Made by a program: the position numbers and the translations under genes. From an uncultured Eubacterium sp. (GTDB lineage: Bacteria > Bacillota > Clostridia > Lachnospirales > Lachnospiraceae): 64,000 nucleotides of DNA. The notes beneath the pieces were generated by a model. It was not told the origin of the DNA. It worked only from the letters and a program-made list of their open reading frames with translations, and searched no databases. Of the stretch, positions 34,573 to 43,473 are shown piece by piece. The DNA is taken from the NCBI GenBank assembly GCA_947642745.1, contig CANRTU010000004.1, positions 1-64,000 on the forward strand, read 5' to 3'. Each line of letters begins with the position of its first letter. Position 1 is the stretch's first letter.

Positions 34573-35958
34573 ATGGATACGGTACATTTTTATGGAAAAC
34601 AGGAGATCAGTTTTCACAGTATTTTAAAATTTGTAATTCCTGCCTGTCTGACGTCATTATTTAATACTTTTTATACTATTACAGACGGTATTTTTGTTTC
34701 TGCCTGTGTGGGAACGGATGCTCTTGCGGCGATTAATACAGTATATCCGGTTGTAAATATATTAACTGGCATTGCGCTGATATTTGCGACTGGAGGAAGT
34801 GCCATCGCTGCTTTTTATATAGGGGCAGGTGAGAACAAACAGGCCAGTCAGGCATTTTCCGTCAGTGTGGTACTTTCTGTTCTGGCCGGAGGGATATTTT
34901 CTGTGCTGGTTTTGTTCTGGATGCCGTTTGTGCTGTGGCTTCTGGGTGCAACACCTGTAATAGAGAATGATTGTGGAATATACTTAATAATCTGGCTGGC
35001 AGGTACACCTGTAGTAATAGCAAAAGAACTGTTTACCTATTTTATACGGGCAGATGGTTCGCCAGTATACAGTTTTTTTACTGCTTTTTCTGGCGGGGTA
35101 ACAAATATAATCCTGGATTATGTTCTGATAGTCAGGCTGCGGATGGGGATCTGGGGAGCGGGGCTTGCTACCGTGCTGGGGCTTGTCATGTCATGTCTGA
35201 TAGGAATCTGTTATTTTGTAAAGTACAAGAAGGTATTATATTTTACGACTCATAATTTGCGGTTATCACAGGGATGGCGTTGTTTTATGAATGGGACCTC
35301 TGAATTTATTGATCAGATGTCTGTTGCGGTGACAACAATCGCATTTAACTGGATGGCGTGGTCGTTTGCGGGTGAAGATGGCATTGCGGCAGTTTCTATT
35401 ATAATGTATCTGCAATTTGTTATTATTGGGATTTATTTCGGATACGCAATGGGTATTTCACCGTTATCTGGTTATTCTTTTGGGAACGGTAAAGTAGAAA
35501 TATGCCAGAAGCTTGAAATGTATTCCAGGCGTTTTTATACAATTGCCCCAGGTTTATTGTATGGCCTGACATTTATATCAGCACCGTCAGGAGTTTCATT
35601 TTTTGCGGCTAAAGGAAGTGTGGTTTACCATCTGGCAGTTTACGGAATGCGGGTTTATGGGCTTGGATTTTTATGTTCCGGATTTAATATTTATACAGCA
35701 ATTCGTCTGACAGCATATGGCAGAGGACAGTTTGCCGGTATTATTACTTTTATGCGTTCTTTCCTGTTGCTGCTTCCGGCATTGCTGTTGCTGCCGGAAG
35801 TCTGGGGAATTACAGGAATCTGGCTCTCGGTTCCTGTGGCGGAAATACTGACATTTCTGATATCGGTTTACATTACAATGATTTTCAGGGTCAGCAGACT
35901 CTGTCGTTCTGACAGCGGTATGTCTGGAAAGCTTCAGATTTGTAACAAAAATATATGA
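34573..35958 (+). CDS. MATE family efflux transporter
   Basis: A 461-residue, 12-helix membrane protein, ATG at 34573 after GGAAGGAGGTGACTGG. The start FVIPACLTSLFNTFYTITDG and the half-repeat (MNGTSEFIDQMSVAVTTIAF) are typical of DinF/NorM-like MATE carriers of Clostridia. It exports cationic drugs or metabolites using Na+ or H+. A divergent MerR regulator and the MerR-type promoter before it indicate ligand-induced expression. The downstream secreted GH5-like gene is only 22 bases away and is probably co-transcribed. Confidence 0.88.
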   Translation: MDTVHFYGKQEISFHSILKFVIPACLTSLFNTFYTITDGIFVSACVGTDALAAINTVYPVVNILTGIALIFATGGSAIAAFYIGAGENKQASQAFSVSVVLSVLAGGIFSVLVLFWMPFVLWLLGATPVIENDCGIYLIIWLAGTPVVIAKELFTYFIRADGSPVYSFFTAFSGGVTNIILDYVLIVRLRMGIWGAGLATVLGLVMSCLIGICYFVKYKKVLYFTTHNLRLSQGWRCFMNGTSEFIDQMSVAVTTIAFNWMAWSFAGEDGIAAVSIIMYLQFVIIGIYFGYAMGISPLSGYSFGNGKVEICQKLEMYSRRFYTIAPGLLYGLTFISAPSGVSFFAAKGSVVYHLAVYGMRVYGLGFLCSGFNIYTAIRLTAYGRGQFAGIITFMRSFLLLLPALLLLPEVWGITGIWLSVPVAEILTFLISVYITMIFRVSRLCRSDSGMSGKLQICNKNI

Positions 35959-35980
35959 TAAAACGGGAGGATTTTCAAAG

Positions 35981-37291
35981 ATGAAAAAAATGATAAAGAA
36001 CTTTGTAATTATTTTAACCGTGGCTGGATGTTTATTTTATCTGGCCTGTAAAGGAGATAATCAGGTATATGCCCAGACGGGTGGGAATTTTCCGATTTTG
36101 CCGGCAGACTATCAGAAAATGCTGGGTAAAGGGATGGATGTGGACTGGTCAAAGACCGGAGCCGGAAAAAGAAATTATTCTGAATCAGCTGTCAGAAAAT
36201 TTAAAAAAGCAGGTATCAGACATGTAAGAATCAGGGTGAAGGACGCCGTAACTGAATCGCTGTTTGTTACACTTGATGAGCAGATTAATGACTGTTTAAA
36301 ATATGGATTAATACCGGTTCTTGCCTATCAGGCAAATGAATTTAAAAATGTTGTTTCGGATCAAAGTATGCTTGAAGCTGTTGAATGGTGGAGGATGGTA
36401 GCGGAACATTATAAAAATTATCCGTATCAGCTGTCCTTTGATTTGTTAATAGAATGTTCTGATGCGCTTAACAAACAGCCGGAAAGGCTGAATGAATATT
36501 TTGAAAAAGCAGTCGGTGCAATCCGGCTTACGAATCCTGGTAGAATTGTTATAATATCTCCAAGAGTGAGATCGGATGCCGCATATCTGAATGATCTGGA
36601 AATCCCTTCCCGGGCAAATGGATATATAATGGCAGAATGGCATTTTTATGCGTCCGGACCAAGTAAAACTAATTCAAGGAAACTATGGACTACTGGTACA
36701 AAATTGGAAAAGGCCCTGATTAAAGATAAAATCAACCTGGCGCTGGCATGGCAGCAGAAGACGGGTATCCCTACCTGGGTTGGAGCCTGGATGGCTGGAA
36801 ATTATAACGATGGAAATGACTATACCCTGGCAGAGCAGATAGAATTTGCCCACTATATGATAACACAACTGGAAGGGGCAGGGATACCATATGCGGTGAA
36901 TTCTGATACTAAGTTTTATAACAGGGAAACAGATAAGTGGATCAGAAGTATGCTCCCTCTGAGGCATTGTATATTTACTTCTTATCAAAAGGCTGTGCGT
37001 ATGTTGTTTGAAAACAGTCAGAATCAGGTGTCTTCTATAAAAAAAGTATCTAAAAGCAGCATTCGGATAAAATGGACAGATATAAAGCGGGCAGACGGAT
37101 ATATAATAACGATTTCTACATCGCCCGGATTCTGGAAAGACAGGAGACAGGCCGCTGTAACAGGGACTGAAAAAGTATTGAAAGGATTACGTACTGGAAC
37201 GACTTATTATGTAAAAGTAAAAGGACATATGAGATTCAATGGTAAAAAAGTATATAGTGAATATAGCAAACAGAAAAGTATCAGACTCTGA
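35981..37291 (+). CDS. Secreted GH5-like (cellulase-superfamily) protein with C-terminal fibronectin-type domain
   Basis: A 436-residue exported protein, ATG at 35981 after ACGGGAGGATTTTC. A signal peptide (MKKMIKNFVIILTVAGCLFY) precedes a barrel domain (about 40-325). Conserved parts include GKGMDVDWSKT, FDLLIECSDALN with a likely acid/base Glu, and AEWHFYASGP. Where GH5 enzymes have the nucleophile Glu (GEFG-like), this protein has WVGAWMAGNYN, without Glu. I recall Lachnospiraceae relatives with the same GAW variant. A fibronectin III-like domain closes the protein (about 347-436, KWTDIKRADGYIITIST). It could bind or cut polysaccharide by a variant mechanism, or be inactive. Confidence 0.7.
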   Translation: MKKMIKNFVIILTVAGCLFYLACKGDNQVYAQTGGNFPILPADYQKMLGKGMDVDWSKTGAGKRNYSESAVRKFKKAGIRHVRIRVKDAVTESLFVTLDEQINDCLKYGLIPVLAYQANEFKNVVSDQSMLEAVEWWRMVAEHYKNYPYQLSFDLLIECSDALNKQPERLNEYFEKAVGAIRLTNPGRIVIISPRVRSDAAYLNDLEIPSRANGYIMAEWHFYASGPSKTNSRKLWTTGTKLEKALIKDKINLALAWQQKTGIPTWVGAWMAGNYNDGNDYTLAEQIEFAHYMITQLEGAGIPYAVNSDTKFYNRETDKWIRSMLPLRHCIFTSYQKAVRMLFENSQNQVSSIKKVSKSSIRIKWTDIKRADGYIITISTSPGFWKDRRQAAVTGTEKVLKGLRTGTTYYVKVKGHMRFNGKKVYSEYSKQKSIRL

Positions 37292-37416
37292 TATTGGGGC
37301 TGAATATGCAGAGGTGGGAAATGCGGATAAAAACAGAACCGGATGAAGCAGATTGAACATTACAAAGAGTACGACGATGAGAAAGGCTGCCGGGTTATAA
37401 TCCCATTGTTGATTTT

Positions 37417-37638
37417 TTGGAAAGGAAGATTTATAAGTATGGGAAAAAAGAGCAATATGAAACAGAAATAGTATATGGGCTTCGTGAGCCTCTTACAGTA
37501 ATAATGGCCCAGTGCGAATATATAAGAAAACATTCCGCAGATATGGATAAAAAGGATATTCTGGAAGAAGTTAAAGTTATTTACCGTCAGATGGAAAGAA
37601 TGAATCAGACTATGATAAGTCTGTTAAAACAGGATTAG
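37417..37638 (+). CDS. Small HisKA-like fragment
   Basis: An open frame of 73 codons from a TTG (37417) to 37638. YGLREPLTVIMAQCEYIRKH, then LEEVKVIYRQMERMNQTMIS, resembles the dimerisation helix pair of histidine kinases. However, the phosphorylated His (normally H-E-x-R-x-P-L-T) is replaced, with GLREPLT. No ATPase domain follows. It may be a decayed kinase piece or a small dimer protein. An upstream ATG at 37343 in another frame (MKQIEHYKEYDDEKGCRV) could join it through a frameshift. Confidence 0.35.
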   Translation: MERKIYKYGKKEQYETEIVYGLREPLTVIMAQCEYIRKHSADMDKKDILEEVKVIYRQMERMNQTMISLLKQD

Positions 37639-38158
37639 CAGGCAGATGAGTCTGAAACTATAAGTATATAGCTGGAAACTGTGTATCTATACCGAAGCTG
37701 ATAAAAACCGTGAAAAGAATCATGGCTGGATTGTTTGTGCAGAAAGCGGTGGAGGGACAGTTTATTTATCTTCAGGACTCTGGCGTACGAAGCAGCCGGT
37801 TTGTTATTACTACAATTTTATATTTAAATTATAACTGATGGTCAGACTGGAAGAAAAAATCCGGTGTGGCTGTCAGTTTTTGTGTCGTACCAAAGAACGG
37901 ATAATATGGATAGCCGGCACCGGACCGTATCGGGCGAATTTCAGTCCGCACCAGCCTGACTGAAATTTTGATGAAAACTGATATGGATGGGCATGAATGG
38001 GTACACTGATACTAATAAACTGAAAAGAATGAATCAGACAAGTTGATTAAATTTCAATGCTGTGTTAAGCTGTAGCTGGACAGCGGTAACGAATATGGGG
38101 GCATTTGCTTTTGGAAGTTGTAGTTTATAATAAAACCTGAAATAGGAGAACAGACAAT
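37639..38158. other. Non-coding stretch with decayed fragments
   Basis: There is a short protein-like run from about 37688 (YTEADKNREKNHGWIVCAES, then GGGTVYLSSGLWR) without start or ribosome site, probably a remnant. The rest shows nothing. The AT-rich end (TTTGCTTTTGG ... TTTATAATAAAAC, about 38105-38140) may carry the promoter of the next gene. Confidence 0.35.
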
Positions 38159-38998
38159 ATGTACGATAAAATTTATTTAATAGACAGTGAAAATATCAGC
38201 GATGAATGGGTGGATATCCTGGATACCACAGGGCCGAAGGATCATATTACTGTCTTTTATACTGACAAAAGTTCACACATCAACTGCGGCCAGGTATGCA
38301 AGCTGATGGAAAAGGGTGCGGGAAAAGTCCACTGGATCAAATGCCTGGAAGGAAACAATGCGCTGGATTTCCAGCTGGTTACGGAACTGGGAGCCATGAT
38401 CGAAAGAAATGAGGCGGAAGAATACGCCATTATTTCAAAAGATAATGGATTTAATGTGGTGGTCAATTACTGGAACAGCAGAAATATTCATATTACCCGG
38501 ATGAATGTTAAGGCCATTAAGGACGAGTGCGTGACAAAAGACGAAGCAGATATAGCAGTAAAAGTACCGCAGACGACGCCAGTTGTGCATCCGGCGGCAA
38601 AAACAGAGGAACCCGCATTTATCCGGGAACTGTTAAAGACCGTGGATATTTCCGATCATTCCATGCTCTATGGTACGCTGGTTGCTTTCGAAGGCCAGGG
38701 AAATGGTGCGGAAGATTACCGCAGAATCCGGGACTACGACAAAGACGTGCAGGCAAGGCTCAGCGGACTGTATCTGAAAGACCGTGGCAAACGGGGCGTC
38801 ACCTATCTGGAGCTGCTGCTCAGACAGAACCAGCATCCGGAAACGGAAGGAGCGCAGCTGTATGATATGGTGATGAACGGACCGAAAAAAAAGAAAGATA
38901 AGTTTCATAAATCACTGATTACCAGGTATGGAAAAGATGAGGGGACTGTCTATTACAGAATGATAAAACCCCATTATAATTTTATTAAAATGATTTAG
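38159..38998 (+). CDS. PIN-like domain protein
   Basis: A 279-residue soluble protein with ATG at 38159 after AATAGGAGAACAGACAAT. Residues 1-130 look like a PIN/NYN nuclease fold: IYLIDSENISDEWVD with early acidic residues, EGNNALDFQLVTELGAMI, then YAIISKDNGFNVVVNYW. These acids would bind a metal for RNA cleavage. The C-terminal half is basic and helical (KKKKDKFHKSLITRYGKDEG) and may bind nucleic acid. Related proteins occur singly in Lachnospiraceae with no known role. No antitoxin partner is adjacent. Confidence 0.65.
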   Translation: MYDKIYLIDSENISDEWVDILDTTGPKDHITVFYTDKSSHINCGQVCKLMEKGAGKVHWIKCLEGNNALDFQLVTELGAMIERNEAEEYAIISKDNGFNVVVNYWNSRNIHITRMNVKAIKDECVTKDEADIAVKVPQTTPVVHPAAKTEEPAFIRELLKTVDISDHSMLYGTLVAFEGQGNGAEDYRRIRDYDKDVQARLSGLYLKDRGKRGVTYLELLLRQNQHPETEGAQLYDMVMNGPKKKKDKFHKSLITRYGKDEGTVYYRMIKPHYNFIKMI

Positions 38999-39015
38999 AC
39001 TTGTCTGAAACATGG

Positions 39016-39086
39016 GATTCAGCCGGCGCAGCCTGCCATATCCGGCCGGTATGGTATTTCTGCCCGGTGGTTGCGCCTGCTGAATC
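39016..39086. repeat. Large imperfect inverted repeat between convergent genes
   Basis: GATTCAGCCGGCGCAGCC and GGTTGCGCCTGCTGAATC pair at 16 of 18 positions, with a smaller ATATCCGGCCGGTAT palindrome in the loop. It lies between the ends of the PIN-like and HIT genes and is probably a bidirectional terminator. Confidence 0.5.
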
Positions 39087-39172
39087 AGGAAACCGATCAG
39101 CCCGGATAGTTGAAATGCCCGGATGATTCAGTACACATGGTTTTTCAGATCTGTTTCTGATACTGGCCGGTT

Positions 39173-39598
39173 TTACACATGCTCCAGTTCTTTTGTAATG
39201 GCGGCAATGATATCCGCATATTCCTGCTCATTCAGATATTTCTTATCAGGGTTCATGGCAAATACACCGCCCCATTCAAATTCATCCGCATATTTTGGCA
39301 CCAGATGAAAATGCAGATGGTGGCCCGTATCCCCATAAGCACCATAATTCACCTTGTCCGGGTGAAAAGCGGCCTGCAGCGCTCTGGCTACTTTCGCCAC
39401 ATCTTCAAAATAAGCGCTCCGTTCAGCGGCTGTCAGTTCATTCATATCTCCCACATGCTTTTTGTGGGCAACGATTACCCGGCCTTTATGGCTTTGTTCT
39501 TTAAATAAATAGACTTTACAGGTGTCCATTTCGCAGATTTTAATACCAAACTTTGCGACCAGTTCACCCTCCATACAATATGCACAATTTTGATCCAT
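39173..39598 (-). CDS. HIT (histidine triad) family nucleotide hydrolase
   Basis: A 141-residue protein, ATG at 39598 after AAGGAGTAAGGTGCT. The triad HLHFHLVPK near residues 92-100 (HxHxHxx) is the catalytic motif of Hint/Fhit-type enzymes that act on nucleoside phosphoramidates or dinucleotides. An N-terminal CAYC may bind zinc. It is monocistronic, convergent with the PIN-like gene. Confidence 0.88.
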   Translation of the reverse strand: MDQNCAYCMEGELVAKFGIKICEMDTCKVYLFKEQSHKGRVIVAHKKHVGDMNELTAAERSAYFEDVAKVARALQAAFHPDKVNYGAYGDTGHHLHFHLVPKYADEFEWGGVFAMNPDKKYLNEQEYADIIAAITKELEHV

Positions 39599-39665
39599 AG
39601 CACCTTACTCCTTTTGTCTGATTTTCTGATAGTTTACCATAAAACAAGAGGAAAATGCAATATTT

Positions 39666-39950
39666 TTGTTAAAAATACATAAAATATACAAGAATAAAAA
39701 CTGTCCGGGCTGTGGTTTTTATGCTTTTGGAACACGTATTTACAATTTGAAAACGAAAGAATTAAATGATTATCAATTAGAACATGGAGCTAAACAAATG
39801 GCAGCCGCAAATAATAAAATATATATTTTAGCAGACTGGAAAATTTATATCTATGACATAGAGAAGATAGAGCTTATAAAAAGTATGGAAGTTAATCATA
39901 TGGATAACGATTTTAGTTATTTATCCGGAATGTTTGTGCTGGAAAAATAA
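39666..39950 (+). pseudogene. AT-rich protein fragment, C-terminal piece of an unknown gene
   Basis: An open frame of 94 codons from a TTG, without a ribosome site, ending just before a MITE. KQMAAANNKIYILADWKIYI reads like one blade of a propeller or a YncE-like protein, so this may be the tail of a lost gene. Base composition is clearly more AT-rich than neighbours, suggesting foreign origin. Confidence 0.35.
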
Positions 39951-39953
39951 TTT

Positions 39954-40013
39954 AGAGCGTGTTTGAAAAATGCTTTCTGGCAGATGACGGGAATGATTTT
40001 TCAAACACGCTCT
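39954..40013. mobile_element. Minimal MITE-like element, copy 3
   Basis: A 60-base element with perfect 18-base inverted ends, AGAGCGTGTTTGAAAAAT and its complement, and only 24 bases between them. In RNA it would form a strong hairpin. It lies 10 bases from the end of the cyclophilin fusion gene and may serve as its terminator. Confidence 0.75.
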
Positions 40014-40023
40014 GGTGACCTGT

Positions 40024-41370
40024 TTAAGCTTTTTTTATCGTGATGGAAGTAATGACCGGCTGTTCATCCGCGGGAATCGTGCCGTTATTATCTGCTGGTT
40101 TTGCTGAAGTGCAGACCTGGTCAACCACATCCATGCCTTCCGTAACATATCCAAATACTGCGTAATCGCCGTCCAGGCTTACGCTGTCTTCGTGGACAAT
40201 AAAAAACTGGGAATCTGCGCTGTTATAATCACTGGATCTGGCCATGGATATGGCGCCTCTTGTATGGGACAGTGGATTTTCATAGCCGTTGGCTTTAAAT
40301 TCCCCAAAGATGGTATTGCCAGACCCGCCAAAACCATTACCTTCCGGATCACCGCCCTGCATCACAAAGCCTTCCATGATCCTGTGAAAAGTTAAGCCAT
40401 TATAAAACCCTTTTTCTGCCAGGGAAACAAAATTTTTAACTGTGACCGGGGCTGTATTTGCATCTAATGCCACGGTAATCGTTCCGTAATCCTCGATTAC
40501 AATTTCCGCATAATGGGTCGCCGTAATTTTGGATGCGCCTGCGGCAGCGGTATGATCGTTCTGGCTGTTGTCCGCCGGGTTTTCATCACTGACAGACGAC
40601 GAGGATTCATCCGCCGGTTTATCCGGTAAAAACCATGTTTTGCCAATTATGAAAAAGAAAACAGCTGCAAAAGCAGCGGCAGCGGCTATCCCTGTCCGTG
40701 TCCGCTTCTTTTTCCGGATTTCCCTTTCCAATGGAGCCGCCAGTGCGTCAATACTGTCCAGAATCTGTTTTCTGGCCGTTTCAGACAGCGTGGCGTTTGT
40801 CACAGCCTGTCTGATTTCCTGTTCCAGATTCGCTCCGGTATCCCTGGAATGTTCCCTGCCTGTGATACTGCAGATCCTTGCCAGATTCTGTTCTTCCGCA
40901 GCCAGCGCCGCCTCTGTGACAGCGTGTTTCAGACCGGTCACTTCTGATATCTGTTTTTTATCAAAATCTGCGGCCCGGTGCAGCACGAAAACAAACCGTC
41001 CCGCCAGTGGCAGGGATAACCGCATTGCGTCCCATATGCTCCGGCCTGTCAGAGTATCATTTTCATCAGTAATAAGAAAATTATTTTCTGCCGGAACCGG
41101 CAGGGAGGACTGGCCTTTCTTCTGATATTTCCGGCGGCAGTAAATTGCGGCCTTTTCATATAATTTCCGCCGGAATTCTTCTTCTGTTTTAATTTGTCCG
41201 GCGGATATATCGCTCCATATATGCTTAAACACCCGGACCACTGCGTTTTCCGCATAAGTTTCATTGAGCAGCAGTCCGTCGCACAGTGCTTTCACCTCCC
41301 GCCAGTGTTTTTCAAATAATTCTGTTAATGCTGCCCGGTTTCCCTTTGCTGCCTGTGTTAATATCTGCAT
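40024..41370 (-). CDS. Sigma-factor-like N-terminus fused to a membrane-anchored cyclophilin (peptidyl-prolyl isomerase)
   Basis: A 448-residue protein. Residues 1-165 resemble an ECF sigma factor (AAKGNRAALTELFEKHWREV; LYEKAAIYCRRKYQKK; FDKKQISEVTGLKHAVTEAA as a degenerate region 4). A charged linker then leads to one membrane helix (about 226-245), an Asp/Ser-rich spacer, and an extracellular cyclophilin domain (about 288-448). This carries FHRIMEGFVMQGGDPEGNG, HTRGAISMARS, SQFFI and GYVTEGMDVVD. The cyclophilin part is typical and should be active, though the usual Trp is absent. Cytoplasmic sigma-like plus outer isomerase in one chain is unusual and suggests a signalling or anchoring role. 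The ribosome site (GAAAGGA) is slightly distant. Confidence 0.82.
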   Translation of the reverse strand: MQILTQAAKGNRAALTELFEKHWREVKALCDGLLLNETYAENAVVRVFKHIWSDISAGQIKTEEEFRRKLYEKAAIYCRRKYQKKGQSSLPVPAENNFLITDENDTLTGRSIWDAMRLSLPLAGRFVFVLHRAADFDKKQISEVTGLKHAVTEAALAAEEQNLARICSITGREHSRDTGANLEQEIRQAVTNATLSETARKQILDSIDALAAPLEREIRKKKRTRTGIAAAAAFAAVFFFIIGKTWFLPDKPADESSSSVSDENPADNSQNDHTAAAGASKITATHYAEIVIEDYGTITVALDANTAPVTVKNFVSLAEKGFYNGLTFHRIMEGFVMQGGDPEGNGFGGSGNTIFGEFKANGYENPLSHTRGAISMARSSDYNSADSQFFIVHEDSVSLDGDYAVFGYVTEGMDVVDQVCTSAKPADNNGTIPADEQPVITSITIKKA

Positions 41371-41789
41371 TCTGGTAAAGCATTCCTTTCTGTGTTTTAT
41401 AATATTTACGATGAGCCCGGATTCCGGTAACTGGGATCATCTTCCGGTTACCGGTCCACATATGCCCTGATAGCCTTCTGGGTAAGTGAACGGTTTACGA
41501 ACAGAAAAAGGAAACAATCATCATTCTGATCGCTTCCTTAAATAATAATGTCATTACCGCCTTATCACCATACTAAATCTGCTTCGTTGGATTTTCCAGC
41601 CGTAGCCACCATTACGTCGTCGAAAATCCGCCTTGCAGAGTGACAAAATATCCAGAACGCTTACCATAAATACCAGCAAGTCAGTACACTGGTTTAAATC
41701 TGGTCTGACCAGCGTCTTTCGCTCTGACATAAACCGGTTTATGGGCACTTTTCAGTATCTGTTCCGCTGCCCGCTGCGAAAAACGTATC
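41371..41789. other. Non-coding stretch
   Basis: Short frames on both strands lack ribosome sites and known motifs. No clear terminator or element was identified between the cyclophilin-fusion and aminotransferase genes. Confidence 0.3.
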
Positions 41790-42998
41790 TCAGACACAAA
41801 ATACATATTGTCCAAGCCGCTCAAAGGCTTCTTTTACTCTGGATAATGGCAGCGCCAGATTCATACGGATGTGACACGGACCATGGAACGGACGTCCGTC
41901 CTGCCAGCCCACGCCCACTTTCCATCCGTCCCGCAGCAGCTCATGGATCGTTTTCTGATGTTTAGCGCACCATTTCGTACAATCCAGAAACAGCATGTAA
42001 GTACCTTCCGGTTTTGTTACAGAGACGCCGTCAAAATGCTGACTGATGAAATCACAGGCATAATTTACATTGCCGCTGAGCGTCTGGCACAGTTCTTCCA
42101 GCCATTCCTGTCCTTCGGGTCTGTAAGCGCCGGTCAGTGCGTGCATGGAAAGGACGTTTATGCTGTTGTAATGGGGTTTTGATCCTTTTGCCCGTATACG
42201 GTCCCTGAAAGCCTGATTATATATAATATGATAGCTGCCGGTCAGACCTGCCAGATTAAAGGTTTTGCTGGGTGCGTATAAAGCCGTGGTATGCTCACGG
42301 GCATATGTGCTGACTGACTGCAGGGGAATATGTCTGTGTCCGTTTAAAAGGATATCAGACCATATTTCGTCAGAAATGATGTTTACTTCATTTCTGGCAA
42401 ATATATCCACTGCCTGTTCCAGCTCCCGTCGTTCCCAGACACGGCCGGCAGGATTGTGGGGCGAGCACATGATGGCGGCGTGAATATGGTTTTCTTTTAT
42501 TTTCGCCTCCATATCTTCATAATTCATACGGTAAATGCCGTCTTTGTCTTTCTTTAATTCACTCAGTACAATGTGGTATCCGTTCTGTCGTATGCAGCCT
42601 GTAAATCCGATATAGGTGGGGCTGTGCAGCAGTACGGCGTCTCCCGGCGCCGCATAGCTTGTCAGTGCGGATATGACGCCTCCGAGCACACCGTTTTCGT
42701 ATCCGATATGCTCTTTTTTCAGGCCGGTGATCCCGTTGCGCACGGCGTGCCACCAGATAATGGAATCATAATATTCGTCGCTGATTTCAAAGTAACCATA
42801 GGCCGGATGCTTTGCCCGTTCAATAATCGCTTCCGGTATTGTAGGTACTGTGGGAAAATTCATATCCGCAACCCACATCGGTATGAAATCAAATCCATCT
42901 TCCGGCAGGGCCGGAGCCATGTCAGACATTCCGGCGCCGTCCAGTGCGATGGCGTCCTTTCCACTGCGTTCCATGATTGATGTAAAATCGTATTTCAT
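41790..42998 (-). CDS. patB: MalY/PatB family PLP-dependent aminotransferase / cystathionine beta-lyase
   Basis: A 402-residue enzyme, ATG at 42998 after CACAGGAGAGAAC. Recognisable parts are IPMWVADMNFPTVPTIPEAI, CSPHNPAGRVWERREL, ISDEIWSDILLNGH and APSKTFNLAGL with the PLP lysine; IRMNLALPLSRVKEA holds the carboxylate-binding Arg. PatB/MalY enzymes cleave cystathionine to homocysteine, pyruvate and ammonia. Related enzymes transaminate. It stands alone, flanked by a MITE. Confidence 0.88.
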   Translation of the reverse strand: MKYDFTSIMERSGKDAIALDGAGMSDMAPALPEDGFDFIPMWVADMNFPTVPTIPEAIIERAKHPAYGYFEISDEYYDSIIWWHAVRNGITGLKKEHIGYENGVLGGVISALTSYAAPGDAVLLHSPTYIGFTGCIRQNGYHIVLSELKKDKDGIYRMNYEDMEAKIKENHIHAAIMCSPHNPAGRVWERRELEQAVDIFARNEVNIISDEIWSDILLNGHRHIPLQSVSTYAREHTTALYAPSKTFNLAGLTGSYHIIYNQAFRDRIRAKGSKPHYNSINVLSMHALTGAYRPEGQEWLEELCQTLSGNVNYACDFISQHFDGVSVTKPEGTYMLFLDCTKWCAKHQKTIHELLRDGWKVGVGWQDGRPFHGPCHIRMNLALPLSRVKEAFERLGQYVFCV

Positions 42999-43036
42999 GT
43001 TCTCTCCTGTGTCCTTTCACTGGTTATGGTTTCACC

Positions 43037-43127
43037 AGAGCGTGTCTTAAAAATGATTGCGATGACTTGTACGCCGTACTTTGTACCCTGACAGGTATCT
43101 GGCGGAAAACATTTTTAGACACGCTCT
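43037..43127. mobile_element. MITE-like element, copy 4
   Basis: AGAGCGTGTCTTAAAAAT and ATTTTTAGACACGCTCT are the inverted ends. Inside is a diverged GTACCCTGACAGGTATC unit. It lies upstream of patB on the opposite side from prfC. The sequence from 43128 to the prfC promoter holds nothing recognisable. Confidence 0.65.
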
Positions 43128-43406
43128 AAGCCGCAGGCAGAAGTTTTGCCGCCTCTGCCACGTCTGGTATCACCAGCTTTAAATACCTTACTGTTTTGTC
43201 AGCCCGGTTTCCAAAGATATATGGCGGAAATTCCAGGCGCAGAACCCGCTGCGCCACTGTCTGCCGGTATGTGTCCCGGAAACATTTCTGATAAAACAGC
43301 AGGATATTTAAAGCGGGTATACTGGTTATAAGTATACCTTATTTTCGCTCCCTGTCCAGTCCCCGGTTTTTGAAAGCAGGTGTGCTGTGAAAAAATGCCA
43401 TAATTC

Positions 43407-43435
43407 TTGACATCAGCATATGGGTATTATAGAAT
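43407..43435 (+). promoter_or_regulatory. prfC promoter
   Basis: TTGACA and TAGAAT are separated by 17 bases, 39 bases before the GTG start of prfC. It is a strong vegetative-type promoter. Confidence 0.75.
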
Positions 43436-43473
43436 TACGGGTGCTATCAATCATAAATTTGGAGGAAAAAACC

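Noticed and set aside
37417-37638. Complete histidine kinase
   Set aside because: Only the helix pair is present, the phospho-His is missing and no ATPase domain follows.
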